Part shown: positions 35,307-47,172 of the stretch, one piece after another
Layout of the letters: every line of letters starts with the position of its first letter
Numbering within the stretch: the first letter of the stretch is position 1
DNA from: Polymyxa betae
Taxonomy: Eukaryota > Endomyxa > Phytomyxea > Plasmodiophorida > Plasmodiophoridae
Direction of reading: 5' to 3'
Length of the DNA: 64,000 nucleotides
NCBI GenBank assembly: GCA_003693705.1
Contig: RBZT01000234.1
Coordinates: 1-64,000, forward strand
Made by a program: the position numbers and the translations under genes
The notes under the pieces: generated by a model
What the model saw: only the letters and a program-made list of their open reading frames with translations
Told to the model about the DNA's origin: nothing
Databases searched by the model: none

Positions 35307-35762
35307 GATGACGAAGTAATCGACGACAAGCTTAGATGAGTGGCCGCGCCCCACTGGGCAATGCGGCCTCTCATCCTTTCCATCTTCGTTTTTCTTTCGT
35401 GAAAGCGTTCAGAATCATATTTGGACGGCATACGAGAGAGCCCGCTGAGCCGCTGCGGCTTTCATGATTCGACATCGCTTCCGACTTTTGGTCTCCGGCT
35501 CGACCACTTCTTTGGAGTCCAGGGAATCATCTCCAGGGCGAGATTCTGTTTCGTGGCATTACACATTCGTTAATTCATCCAGTAAGAACTCTATCGGATG
35601 TCAATTTCTCGACAAATATATAAGCATTTTTGACAATGCATTATTAGCTGTTATTTCAGGATTCCTCTGCTTTTCTGCAAGCTTCCTTTGAAAGTTTTTT
35701 CATTCTAACGTAGATTTATTGCTGTTGCTGGTTCTGGTAGATTTATTACACTCGCAATAGAG

Positions 35763-37145
35763 TTACTTCTTTTTTGCTCCCTTCCCAGATTTTGATTTTC
35801 CCGATTTTTTCTTCTTCTTTTGTGCAGCCCTTTCGGCTCGTTTCTGTTTGGCGTTTCGCCATGCTTTCTGGATGGTGGCAGCTGCGTCTTTGAGGCGTTG
35901 AACATCGGCATCCTTCTCCGCCTGGATCTTGGCGGCTGCAGCTTCTTGCGCTAGGCGTTCTTCTCGTTCCTGTTCCATTTTCCACCGAGCTTCTAGCTGA
36001 TCCAGCTGTTCTTTCGCCTCGGGATATTGTGTTTTTAGCTGCGACAGCTCTTCCTTTTTCTCTGCGAGCTCCTCTGCAAATTTCGCTTCCCATGATGCCA
36101 GTTTCTGTCATTTTCATGTCGTTTTCAGCTTTTGTAAGAACAGTCGATGAAGCCTACCGATCTGTTGGTTTCGATCTGTCGTTCCAGAAACTCTTTCGAC
36201 TTCCCCGAAACTTTCGCTTCTCGCTCGCTGTCGGCTTCGCATTGTGCAATTTCTAGCGACACTGTTTGTTAGTTGCTCTGAGGATCAATATCTAGACTAC
36301 CATGTCGTATGGCTTCGTGCTCGTTCAGGCGTAATCTTTGCACCGTATTAATCGAGGCTTTGGAGATATCGGTCTCTAATTTGGCCTGGACCGCAAGATC
36401 ATCGGTCGCTTTCTTCAGTTCGCCTGTCAGTTGTGTGATAGCATCATCGATGTCTGCGTTTCGTTCTGCGAATTGATCCTCGATTTGCTGAAGTTCTGTT
36501 TCTAAAGCCTGGCGCTGCGCTTCAGCTGCACTTTGTCTTTGCAGCGTCTCTTTCAGCTGGCGATCTTGGCTCAGGCACCGCCACACCTATATGGATCCTT
36601 AGCTGATGGTTCAGCACCCCCAAGACTGTCAACCTTCTCGGATAATGAGGTGAACGTTCGTTCGGGTTCTGACAAATCGAAGACGAGCTGCTTGAGTTGA
36701 TCGACCAGACTGGAACACTCGGTGGCGATCTCGCCCAATTTCCTGACATGTTCCGGGTCTTCGGCGCCCATGGCTTTTGCGATCGATCTGCGACAATAAC
36801 GCAGGTTTTCGACGGTTTCGGTCAGTTCGTGCTCCACATCCGTCGCGTTTCTTCTGGACAGCTCATCGGTCTTGGTTGACCTTTACGAATCGTCATCTGC
36901 CAAGATCTATATGGAACAAGCGAATACTTCGAGGTTTCACGGCTCTGTGCTAATTTGTGATATTGTTCCTGCATATCAGCTTGTGTATTCAGCAGGGACG
37001 TCATCGTGGCCCTTGCCGCCGCCGATCGTTTGCCGACCTGCTCCGATCGAACATGCTTCTGCAGGCATCGAAGCAGTTCGAGGCGTTGGATGGTCTCTTC
37101 AACGACAACCGAGAACCGCGCCGCATCGGTTTCAGACAATGACAT
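35763..37145 (-). CDS. Dynein regulatory complex subunit 9/10-like (IQ-motif coiled coil)
   Basis: Five exons join in consistent phases from ATG 37145. Landmarks in order: RLELLRCLQKHV, an intron, DELSRRNATDVEHELTETVE (36.85 kb), a glutamine-rich heptad exon (36.28-36.57 kb), WEAKFAEELAEKKEELSQLK (36.1 kb), and an IQ motif AAATIQKAWRNAKQKRAER followed by a poly-Lys/Gly/Ser tail ending at 35763. This is the layout of DRC9 (IQCG) and DRC10 (IQCD), calmodulin-binding parts of the nexin-dynein regulatory complex of motile cilia. I cannot separate the two by eye; the WEAKF...EL block leans to DRC9. The gene lies directly downstream of other centriole/cilium-type genes. Confidence 0.75.
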
Positions 37146-37151
37146 TGTCTG

Positions 37152-37168
37152 ATAGAAACCCTAATTAG
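37152..37168. promoter_or_regulatory. Telo-box-like element upstream of the DRC9/10-like gene
   Basis: GAAACCCTAATTAGGGCC is a small inverted pair of telomere units lying 7-25 bp before the minus-strand ATG at 37145. AAACCCTAA is a known promoter element (telo-box) in plants; function here is inference. Confidence 0.4.
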
Positions 37169-37247
37169 GGCCGAGTACTTGATACGATCTCGTAATAAAG
37201 CTGTGAATGGAACTTGTGAATGTATTATACTATGTCTATAGATTCAT

Positions 37248-38129
37248 CTAATAACGGGATTCCAGCCATTGTAGCAGATCTACATATCGGCCGCTTTGTC
37301 TCACTGCAACAAAATCAGTTGAGGAATTGGAATGATCATGGTCATGGGACGTACACATGAGTTTTCCCTGTATGATCTGGATATAGAGCCGATCTCGACC
37401 CAATCGATAAATAAAATCATCCTCTCTAGCGATAGGAATCGTGACATTCATCTGCTGGAATCTCTGCTTCAGATGTTCAATGGCTCGATCAACTGTCTCT
37501 GCATTCTGCAACAGCAATCAGCACCAAACCAACACTGAATCATGATCTCGTAATCCTACAGCTCGTGATGGCGTCTTCCTCTCACCCTTCTTCGATCTCC
37601 TCGGATTTCTCGCTTCGCCTTTTCTCGTTCCGGGAACATTCCACTCGATTGGCTCCGTCACGACGCCTTCCTTCACAGCCGTATCCGTAGCAGACGACAA
37701 TCGCCGAATGAGATCATCGGCGATGGATTTCGCTGTTAGCCTCCTCTGCCTTTCTAGCTGTAGCTCCATATCATTGGCCTCAGCCTCAGCACTGGCCGCA
37801 TGCAGAGCCATCGCTAAACTTTCCAGCTGAGCACTGAGTTTCATTTTTTCCTGCGGTGGCGGCGGCGTCTCTATCAGCTCCGGCACCGGCGCGGACGTCG
37901 TCATCTGCGCCAGCTGTTCCAAGGCTTCGTCGCGCTCCTTCTCCACCGTATACAGAGTCAACGTTGTCATGCGCAGCTTCTCTTTGAGTTTGTTCATCTC
38001 GGATTCCAGACGACGAATCTCGGCGCCGAGATCGGGCTCCGGACTGGCGAGGAGATCGTCCTCGGTTCCCGCCAGCACCTGTAACGCCAATGGAGCCGCC
38101 GCCGCCGCCACATCGCTTCCGCCCTCCAT
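37248..38129 (-). CDS. Coiled-coil protein with GAS2-like C-terminal module
   Basis: Exon 1 runs from ATG 38129 to about 37566, joins in phase 0 to an exon starting near 37512 and stops at 37248 (~270 residues). The N-terminal half is a coiled coil (RRLESEMNKLKEKLRMTTLT) followed by a Pro-rich hinge and a basic stretch (RRSKKGERKTPSR). The C-terminal exon contains FIYRLGRDRLYIQIIQGKLM and, after a His/Asp loop, RQSGRYVDLLQWLESRY; this resembles the microtubule-binding GAR/GAS2 domain (YRxG..., VRVGGGW..L..YL) with an insertion and altered glycines. The match is tentative. It starts 70 bp after the Sfi1-like gene ends. Confidence 0.55.
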
Positions 38130-38198
38130 CTATTCGATCTCTAATTGCAGATCGTTCGTGGTACCATCACCAATAAACAAATCCGAGAGCGTCCTGAT

Positions 38199-41100
38199 TT
38201 ATTGCGATTCCCGAACCGGCGCCATCATGTCGCTGTATTTCGGCCAGCACGACGGCGATGGCGGCGATGGCGACGGGCGCCAGACCAGGCCGCGGGAGCG
38301 CTCGGTCAGCTCGCGGCGCAGGCGGTCGGCGTTCAGCTCGAAAACTGTCAGGTTCTCCTTCTCCGGATTCAGGAGGTGACAGTCGTCGTCGTACTGGCCC
38401 TGGATATCCTCGAGGCAGCACTGTGTGCGGACGGGGTCACGGATACCGCTGTATCTCCATTGAAGCAGGGCTCTGTATAGGTGACGGTGTTGATGACGTC
38501 GCAGACAGGCCCGGAGTGCGGCCCGACCACGCACTCGCCGCAGCCAGACCTGGAACACGGCTCGCACGCGATTCGGGTCGGATCGGATCACGGCCGCTCT
38601 CATCATGAAATAATCGCGCCTAAAGCAGCGGGTGAGATTAAGACCATTATCTCCAGGGCGTGATTGCAACATACATTGTCGTGAGATCGCTCAGCGTCAC
38701 CTGTAACGAATTCGTTTCGGCGTGTAACGTATCCAACTGGGACCGGAGCTGTCCCACGACCAGATCATGTCGATCTTGGGCCTGATTCAGTTCGATCTGT
38801 TTCTCTTCATTATACACAGCCAGACGTGTTAATAATCGATTTCTATCGGCTTGTAATCGTCTCATATCTTCTTCAATCTTATGACGATATTCATCCAGTT
38901 CACGACATCGACCATGCGCAGCCACCAACCCCTCGTACTGATCCCGTAACGTATCCGACTCACAGCTGGCCGCCGCCAGACGTCGCCGTAGCACCAGGCA
39001 CGCCCATCGCAACAGGTCATTGCGCCGGGCCAATACGACCCCGGTCTGGTGCCAGAGGCGGATCAGGTGCACGGGGCGGATCGGCGCCGGTGTCTGTGGA
39101 GGCGGCAGCGCCCGCCACCGCTGTAACGCAAGACCCAGGTGCCAGCGGGCGGCGTCCCGCACCCGGACCAGTACGGCGCGTTTCAATCGCCGACAGCGGG
39201 ACGCGTCCGCGTGCCAGGCCGAGACGATGCGGGCCTGCAGGTGCCGGACGCGCTCCTGACGGAGTCCGAAGAGTGCGCCGAGGCGGCAGCTTTGGGCGCC
39301 GCGTCTCTGCCATCCTGTGTGCGTATGATCGGATCAGAGCGAGCCCGGACCCCGGATTGGACCAGTACGTACGGCGGAAGTAGATTGCGCAGCGCTGATG
39401 ACGGGAACGTGCCATGACGAGTCCGCTCAGGAGGAGGTAGTACGACTGAATGAGGCTGGAGCCCAGTGACCAGCGGCGTAGGGCGAAACGTTGCTGTTGG
39501 CGTCGGGCCAGGGCCAGTACGCGCCGGATCCGTTCCCGGCGCTGTCCGTATGCTGCATGTGTCAGACGCCAGGCCCGCCACTATGAAACATAATCAGATT
39601 AGATGGTGAATGAAAAAGCATTATGTAACACACCGCATCAGTGATGGTGATGTAACGTGAACATCGCCGAGCTGTACGATTACGGACTGTAGCGTGTTTC
39701 CATCCGCATAGAACTTGTCTCTAATGTGTAATATATCAGATATTATGCAGATAGGAGATCACGGACATTGAATGGACCTTGATAGATGTAGCTCTATGTT
39801 TATGTGATTCCTGAATATGAAATCGTTCTGTACAGCGATCGGACTTATATGAACGCCATGAATAGAATGTATCTGTTAATAGTTGTATGATATGATGTGA
39901 TTCATGAGTAAGTTCAATATTCAATTGCATCAGGGCAGTATGACGTCTATCAGCGGCAGTCCACTGAAATCGTCTGCCGACCAATCAGTACATGAACCGA
40001 TTTCTTTCAGACGATTTTCAATCACATGAATGCAGCTCGAAGACAGCGCCATCTCTGTATCTGATCGATTCTCTCAAACAGGCTCTGAAACCTCCGCAGC
40101 TGACTGCAATAACGACGCCACGATCGTATCGCCATCGTCACCGACCTCCTCTGAGCATCATTCAGGCACTCGCAGAAACCAATACAAATGTTGCTTCGAC
40201 CTGGATCGTGCATCTGCATCGTATGAAGGCGCTCTGCACTAAATGCGTCCATTGTATGAAGGATCTCCATCGACCAACTCCGTGGTGAAGTCCATTGTGT
40301 CGACCGATCATCAGACTGCGTCTGACGGCATCTCTACACCAAGCCACCCCACCATCAGTCATGACAATCACCCCACAACCCCATATTCGTTACCGTTTCA
40401 GGCGGTCACGCTGTACACGCGCCGTCCAGGTCCGCAGCGACCGCAGCAGGACGCGGGCACGGAGTTCCCCGCACAGACCACGGCGCACACGATTCCTCTC
40501 CGTGATGATCCGCAGCGCCAGCAGGCCGCGCTCATACCACGCCAATCGCTGCCGTAACTCTACCAAGGGACCCCGTCAGCATCGGGGGCCAGTACGGCCA
40601 TAGGCGATCGACCGAACCGGATCGGGCGGAAACGCGAGCGAGTGCCGCCTGATGGGAGCGTTGACGAGCGCTGTCCTGGGCGCAGTGCGAAGACCAATGA
40701 TGTAACGCGGATTGTAACGCCCTGATTCGTTACACAGTGTTAACGTGACACCCAATGTGGTCCGTGAGCCGTACCGGAGTCGGGAACTTTCAGCCAGAAG
40801 CCGGACCGTGACCTGTAACGCACGGGCACCCGCCGATCGCAACTGACGACATTGGCTGCGGTGTTGTTCGACCTGGCACACGCGAGCTATGTAACGTTGC
40901 CTGCGTTACAACACGCATTAACGGTTACATTGTGCAGCGGGGTGAGTCCGGTACGACCGGCTTACCATCGATCGAACGCCGATCCAACTCGGGAGCGTCG
41001 AGCGATCCTCGACATAGTCTGCAAAATGTAACGTCGCCGACGACGTCGCCCGACGTAACGTCTCCATTCCTGAAACGTAAACGGCAATCATCAGTCAAAG

Positions 41101-44100
41101 TGACAGCAGCCTCACAAGAGGTTGTTTTACAAGAAACGCGTAACGTGACTTGACGTGTTCACAGACACGCCGGACGATTGTAACGTGATTCTGTACTTGA
41201 CGGTGATCGGACACGTAACTCTGCCAGTCATGCCACGCATGTCGGACGCGGCTCCGGACCCAGACCTTCACACATCGCGACAGACTGCGCAGTCTAGCAA
41301 CCCGGTGGGCGTACTGCCCCAGCCAGCACTGCAGCACGCGATACTTGATGTTACGAATACCACGACGTGATATTTGCTGGGCGGTGATATCGGCCTCTTT
41401 ATCGAGCTATAGCGTATGGTAAGTGATGGAAACCCTAAACCCTAAGGGTTTTACGTACATGCGCCTGACGGTTCCATTTCCTTAAAGTATGCAGTGCGTG
41501 ACGTCGCAGATGATGGCGAGAGACCCGGAATATCAAGCTGCGAATCATTGCGGTCTGGTAACGTCTGCTGCACCATCGCTGCAGCCAGCGCCGTTTCGCA
41601 GATAGCCGATGCGTGCGCGCTTGTTGTCGGTGTAGCTTGGCAGTCCGCCAACGCGACCAACTGGACATTACACGGCGCAAACGGATCCGGGTATCGAAAT
41701 GTGCCAGTGCCTGTGCAATAACGTTACAATGCTCAAGTCACGATAACGTTTCGCCAACTGCGAACCAGGGTCTGATAACGTAACCGGCGGTCCTCATCGA
41801 CGTAGCGTTGCCACAGATGTAACGCGATCGCTATGGCGCGTTGACGCTTGCGACGGACTGCACGACGGATCAGACGGAGACGTCGCGCTGAGCGTTGCCA
41901 CGTTCGCAAAGTCCGCGATACGAAACGACCTTGGTAACGAGAATCCAGGACAGCATCATGATGCCGTTCACTGTCACATTTCTGCCTGGTTCACAGTCAG
42001 TAAACCCTAACCCTAGAGCCCTAAGACCCTAATCCTACTTCCATTTCTGGAATGCCATACAGACACTGTATGTGTTCATCTTGGTCATACAGCGGCATAA
42101 TGCGCGACGGACATGTTGTCTGTCACGGACTCCGTCACGCCATTTTTGCAGCACACGTTTACGTAACAGGTACCGCACGCTACACAGCAATCAGCTCGGG
42201 CATCTTCACATATTGGTAACATTAACAGACCGTTCACGATACAGCTGCTGATGTTTCCGTCTTTGCACATATCGTCTCCAGGCCGATATCGTTCGCATAC
42301 AGATACGCAGGTCGTACACGCCCTGGGCCTTCTTCTCACCCAGTTCCTGCGCAACCACACACCTCAGCCTCTCTGTATTATTATTGCTACCACGGATCAG
42401 TATGACCTGGGTCATATCGAGCAGTTTGTTCTTGAGATAGGCGACGTACCAGCCCCGTACACAGTGACGCAGCCTGCGATGTCGTTGAAGTAGCGTTGAC
42501 CGCACCATACTACAGCGACTGTCAGAGAGGGCGGACTCCGTGACGGAGATGATGGATGGATCCCACCTTGTTCTGGTATGTTTCTGGATTCTGATGAATG
42601 ATCTCCAGCGGAGGAACGTGGATACTAAGGCCCGTAGACAGTATGCGGCCTGTGTCTGTAGTAGCCGAGGTAACATAAGATCCATGAATGACTCGATTGT
42701 TCGAGGTGGATTCTGTATCGGTACTGAATAGAGCAACGTGTTAAGTATGATCTGTAGAACTGCAGATATACGTTACCATTGGTGTATACGATACCGGACA
42801 TGGGACTGCGAGCTAATGATACGTTCTTCGATGCACAGGCCCGCTCAAGAAGCGGGATCGGAATCGTGATGGAAGATCGCGTGTTTTGATACCATGTACG
42901 TAACGTTTTCGATAACTGGACAGACTCAACATCAATCATCATGTGCTGTAACGTTAAAAACACGGAACGCAACGTAAAGCACCCGATCAAAAGCCCAGCC
43001 TCAATCAAACGCCATCGTTACCTGGCAATGAGTGATGCGTTTCACAAGATGGTGCAGTTGGAGACGACGGCGGTAACCCCACCTCCATCTGAACCAGTAA
43101 CGAAGCAGCCATCGTCTCTGTAACATCACTTCCTCGATCTGATCGATTTTATTCTGTAACCGATCCTGTCTCAATTGACGCCATTGAAAGGCCCATCGTC
43201 GCAGCCAGCGTCGTCGTCGTTCACGCTCAATATCATCGCGCTTCACACGACGACAACGCGCATATTGTTTCTGCATTTCCACTGAGATTGGGGGAGCGGG
43301 GTTGGCGGGGGCCGGTATTACCCAGCATCGGAAGGCGATCTGGGCGCGGTTCTGGAGACAATGCGATCGCAGACGTTGGAAAACGTTGGAGCGGCGGATG
43401 GCTGAACGCCATATTGTGAAGCCATCGCGAACCTGATCGAAATTGAACAACGCTTTCAACAATGTGAGAAACAATTTGTTTAAAAAAAAATACAAAAAGA
43501 CAGAAAAAATTCCATGAAAATGTGGACGACTTTGCCGTAGACCAGAATTCGGACCGCGTGATCCGCAAGGTAACGGAAGCGGTGGCCTTTCACAAGTGCG
43601 CGGCGCCACATGCACCAGCTGTAACGAATATACGATCTGCCAAATGGGTCGAATCACGTTTCATATCGTTGATCGGGTATCGTACCGGGTCCGTTTCCAG
43701 TTGGTGATGGCGTGTAACAGAGATGTAGCGTTAGACTCGTTATGATACAAGTTCCGATGCAGTAACGAGAGCCAGGCACGTAAACACCTAAGTCACTGTC
43801 AACTCCGTCCGTGATAACTGGAACCGAAAACCCTAGATAGCCGTAGGAGACAAATCCGGTGCAAACCAGGGTAACGTGTGCACATACTGTCTCTGGCGGT
43901 TATTTACGATACGTTCAGGGACGTAACGTATGCGAGTACGATGAGCCGCGTAGTTCCGCCACCAGTGTATAGCGTTACCAAGAGCCACATAGCGTGATCG
44001 CCGTGCGACAGCATTGGCGCAGATCTGATTGGTGGCGGACGTGCGTGTAACGAGATGCCACTGGCGCCAAGCGTAACGTAACTGACTGCGCAGGAACCGA

Positions 44101-46954
44101 CTCACAGTCCGTGAGGCCAATTCACGCTGACGACGCCGTCGTAACGTGATATGCAGCCAACGATACAGCAGCTGCTGTTTGCGATGATGTCGACGTTGCG
44201 CCTGAAACGTTACGGCGACTTGAACAGGGAGTGGCGATACGGCCTGCCAACGTAACATAACGATACGTAAGAGACGCGCTTGAACAGTCTGTCCGATTCG
44301 AGCGATGGAACGGGCCGCGTTGTGTTGCGCTGTAGCGATCCGGCGCCAGTGCCGTAACGTAGAATGTAACGCCATGCGCACATAGCGTTGTAACAGCCGC
44401 TGACAGAGCGGTCCACGTCGAACATGATGACGCCACTGTCTCCATACGTTACAGACATTGCGCTGTTGGTCATGTAACATAACCGCGTGCACCTTCCAGA
44501 TACCCATCTGTAACATAATCAGCACGATTCCAAACGTCTCACGGTAACGTAAGCAGGTCAATCGGAACGTCAAATATGCCAACAGACGATTTCATCCAGC
44601 GTCGATGATGGTCACGAAAAAACGAAAACCAGAAACGTTAGCACAGGGACTCACCTGAAGTCTGCGGTGTTGTATCTGTTTCGTTACAGCTGCATATGCA
44701 GTCCAGTGCCTCCATGCATTGCGGACCCTATCTGCCTGAGCTCGACACTAACGTAAACATAGGGGCAGGAGGTTAGTACCGAGCCGAGGTTAAAGAGTGA
44801 CCTACCAGTGCCGCAACCAAACGCTTAGTACAGGCAACACGTTTCTCACGTAACGTGGCCCACTGCTGTAACATTCGTTCCCGGAGACGGGTCGACGAGC
44901 TGAAATTCAGGGCGATCTCGGTAGCGCGACGAGCTTGCGTCTGTATACCGACATGAGTAACGTTATAATAATGGCTTGGTTGTAACGTTACATTGGACTG
45001 GAGTTGAGCCCAGACATATTTCAGTCTTTCCAGTCGGACATGTAACAGCCGATAACAGATCAGCTGACGAGCTCGATGTCGGGCTGCAGTCCAGCGGCTC
45101 CCTGCGGACGTAACATCAAGGTTACGTTACGTGCAACATTACGGCCACGTTACAGGCATGGAATGCGGACACTACTGTACGCTGCCTCCATCGCACGATA
45201 ATCTCACGGCGACGCTGACGCAATCGCCGGATACACGTTACCCATTTCTTGAGTAACAGAATCCCAGACCGGCGTGCGCACCGTCGATCGATGCGACCTG
45301 CGTCATGGTGGTCAGGCTGGCCCCTATAGCGCGGGTAACGTGAATGCGGCCTGATATGTACCTAGTATCGTGTGCAGAGTCGATTTGCGCTGTCGGCTGC
45401 TCTGGACGTATTGGCGCCATCGCTGGAAACATGATCGTCGCGAATGTAACGTATTGGAGCATAACGACATCCATCGGGACAGTACAGCTATATGGGACAA
45501 TCAGTTCCACAGCAATGACTGCAACGTAAGTGATTGAAATTCGGAACGGAAAGATCCAACAATAGGCCAGGTAGCAAAACTATGATATTATGTTTCAACT
45601 GGAATAAACGTTACCGTGAATGAGATTTGGTGGTCTTTGTCCACGTCTCCATAAACGTAACGTGTGTCTTATAGTGAATGTGATCATGATATGACCGACC
45701 CGATTCCATAATCTTCTCATATAGATAGATCTCCTCATACTTAATAGACAGGATCGTAAAATCCGTCTCCGTCCATGATGTTCACTGCGTTCTTCACATC
45801 GCTGCTCGCTGCATTGGACAGCACGCCAATGCGACAGAGCGGCACGCATTCGGACGTAAATGTCACGGCGCAGGATACGTCGAAGTAGGTGGCGCCGATC
45901 TCGATGTAGTTGCCTCCATGCTTGTAATGCCAATCGCTGCCTGTATCGGCGTCGTAATCTGGCAGCCAGATACTCCGCCCCTATTCATGTTAGGGTTTTG
46001 AGGGTTTAGGGTTTAGGGTTTCTCACCTCGATATGCTAGGCCACCGAGCCGCCATTTTCGCCATGCTATCCTAAGACGAACAGTACAACCGAGCTGGATT
46101 GATCGTTGTACGGCCTCCGTGCATTGTCGCCGTCGTACTAGCCGCTGATGCCAACGCAGGAACGTTGCACAGCCCAGCTGCTGGCGATGACGACGCAGCG
46201 ATTCGGTCTGACGGCGAACGCAGCCGACGCTGTACGCCAGCCATTGCCGAATCGCCGACCGCGATCGGTGCAGTACGACTCGGCGTAGACGTACCAGCCC
46301 GGCCCTGGTCCGCAGCCTGGATCTGAACACCGAACGCCACCCCGAGAGAGCCCGCTGACGGCGGCGGCGATCAACCAGCTGGAAAACGGCGTGCTCAAGA
46401 TGCTGACCGTACTGCCCCTGCTCCTGACGAACATATCGCCGCCACTGCTGCAGGTAACAGCGCTCCGTGCTAATGGTCGACGTGTGCTGCAACAGAGCAT
46501 GACGCCGTACTGTCCCGAATGCTTGGCGCAGGGCAGCGGCCCGCGTAATGCGGACAGCGCGCTGCAGCCGCCTCCGCAACAGACGACGTTGCGTGGTCTG
46601 CAACCGCCATGTTTGGACGGTACGACTCAATCGGACCCGGCGGCATTGCTGACGGAATCGGCGCGTTTCTCGCCGGCGGTCCTGACAAGCGCGCCATGCG
46701 TGGAACGCTCGTCGCCGCCTCTGTTGCTGCCGATGTCGAGCGACGAAATCGCCGGCGAACGCATCGGCGTCATCCTGGTTGAGGAAGACGGCTCGTGCAG
46801 CGGCCATGATGATGGGTGATAGAAGCCCCCGATGCAGAGCTGACGCTAATGCAGCCTGTGCAGCATACCATCGGTCCAGATGAGATGCTTGATGTAACAG
46901 ATTGTGTCGCAGAACGGCCACCAGATTGGCATCGGAGTCGCCAGCTGGGGCCAT
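38199..46954 (-). CDS. SFI1-like: Giant Sfi1-type centrin-binding repeat protein
   Basis: More than 40 repeats with the Sfi1 pattern (A/T)-L-x-x-W-R are visible across the whole locus, for example AFHAWRACQ, TLRHWRRIA, ALHLWQRYV, AIRSWRRYC, ALQRWRALP. Sfi1 proteins form long helices that bind centrin at the centrosome or basal body. The first ATG consistent with the frame is 46954 (MAPAGDSDANLV); an upstream exon is possible. I followed the frame through many introns: 46026-45981, a second donor after IHG near 45613, a third near 45350, one near 45160, 42038-41986, 41458-41407 and one near 38670. Each restores the repeat register. The last ~500 bp add a coiled coil (RLQADRNRLLTRLAVYN region, 38.8 kb) and end in PVRESQ at 38199. 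Exons between 43 and 39.6 kb are only partly joined. Estimated size is well over 2000 residues. Confidence 0.8.
41407..41458 (-). repeat. 52 bp intron containing telomere-type repeats (Sfi1-like gene)
   Basis: Donor GTACGT, acceptor CTATAG, with CCCTTAGGGTTTAGGGTTT inside. Splicing in phase 0 joins TLRKWNRQAH to LDKEADITAQQ and onward to VLQCWLGQY, keeping the Sfi1 repeat pattern. Confidence 0.75.
41986..42038 (-). repeat. 53 bp intron built of degenerate telomere units (Sfi1-like gene)
   Basis: Donor GTAGGATTAGGG, then TTAGGGCTCTAGGG and TTAGGGTTTACT, acceptor ACCAG. Phase-2 splicing joins AFQKWK to QKCDSERHHDAVL, and the next repeats (TLRTWQRSA, ALHLWQRYV) stay in frame. Confidence 0.75.
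45981..46026 (-). repeat. 46 bp intron containing (AAACCCT)n (Sfi1-like gene)
   Basis: Donor GTGAGAAACCCTAAACCCT, acceptor AATAG. Phase-1 splicing joins LGGLAYR to GAEYLAARLRRRYRQ and LALQAWRQL. About four repeat units make up more than half of the intron, in the opposite orientation to the other two. Confidence 0.8.
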
Positions 46955-47172
46955 ACTGCCCCCTTCCCAGGTTGTCGGATTTGTGGGTCTCAACAGCAAT
47001 GTTCTGTGCCGAGTATGAAACCTTGCAACATCTGGTCTGGTTGCCGTTTTTTCTCTTTTTTTCAAAAAAATTCGATTATAACGATATCAGTTAATCCATT
47101 ATTGTAAACGTTGTTAGGCATGTTTTTATGTGTGTTTTGACAAAACGTCGAAGTTTGAAGGGTGGATGGGAT

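Noticed and set aside
35813-35830. Poly-Lys codon run as a possible assembly slip
   Set aside because: It fits the basic tail after the IQ motif of the DRC9/10-like protein and keeps the frame to a proper stop.
39017-39581. Long Arg/Pro/Gly-rich frames on both strands
   Set aside because: GC-rich sequence opens all frames; only the frame with L-x-x-W repeats is supported.
46099-46819. Plus-strand open frames across the first Sfi1 exon
   Set aside because: They are complements of an Arg/Trp-rich repeat exon with clear Sfi1 pattern on the minus strand.
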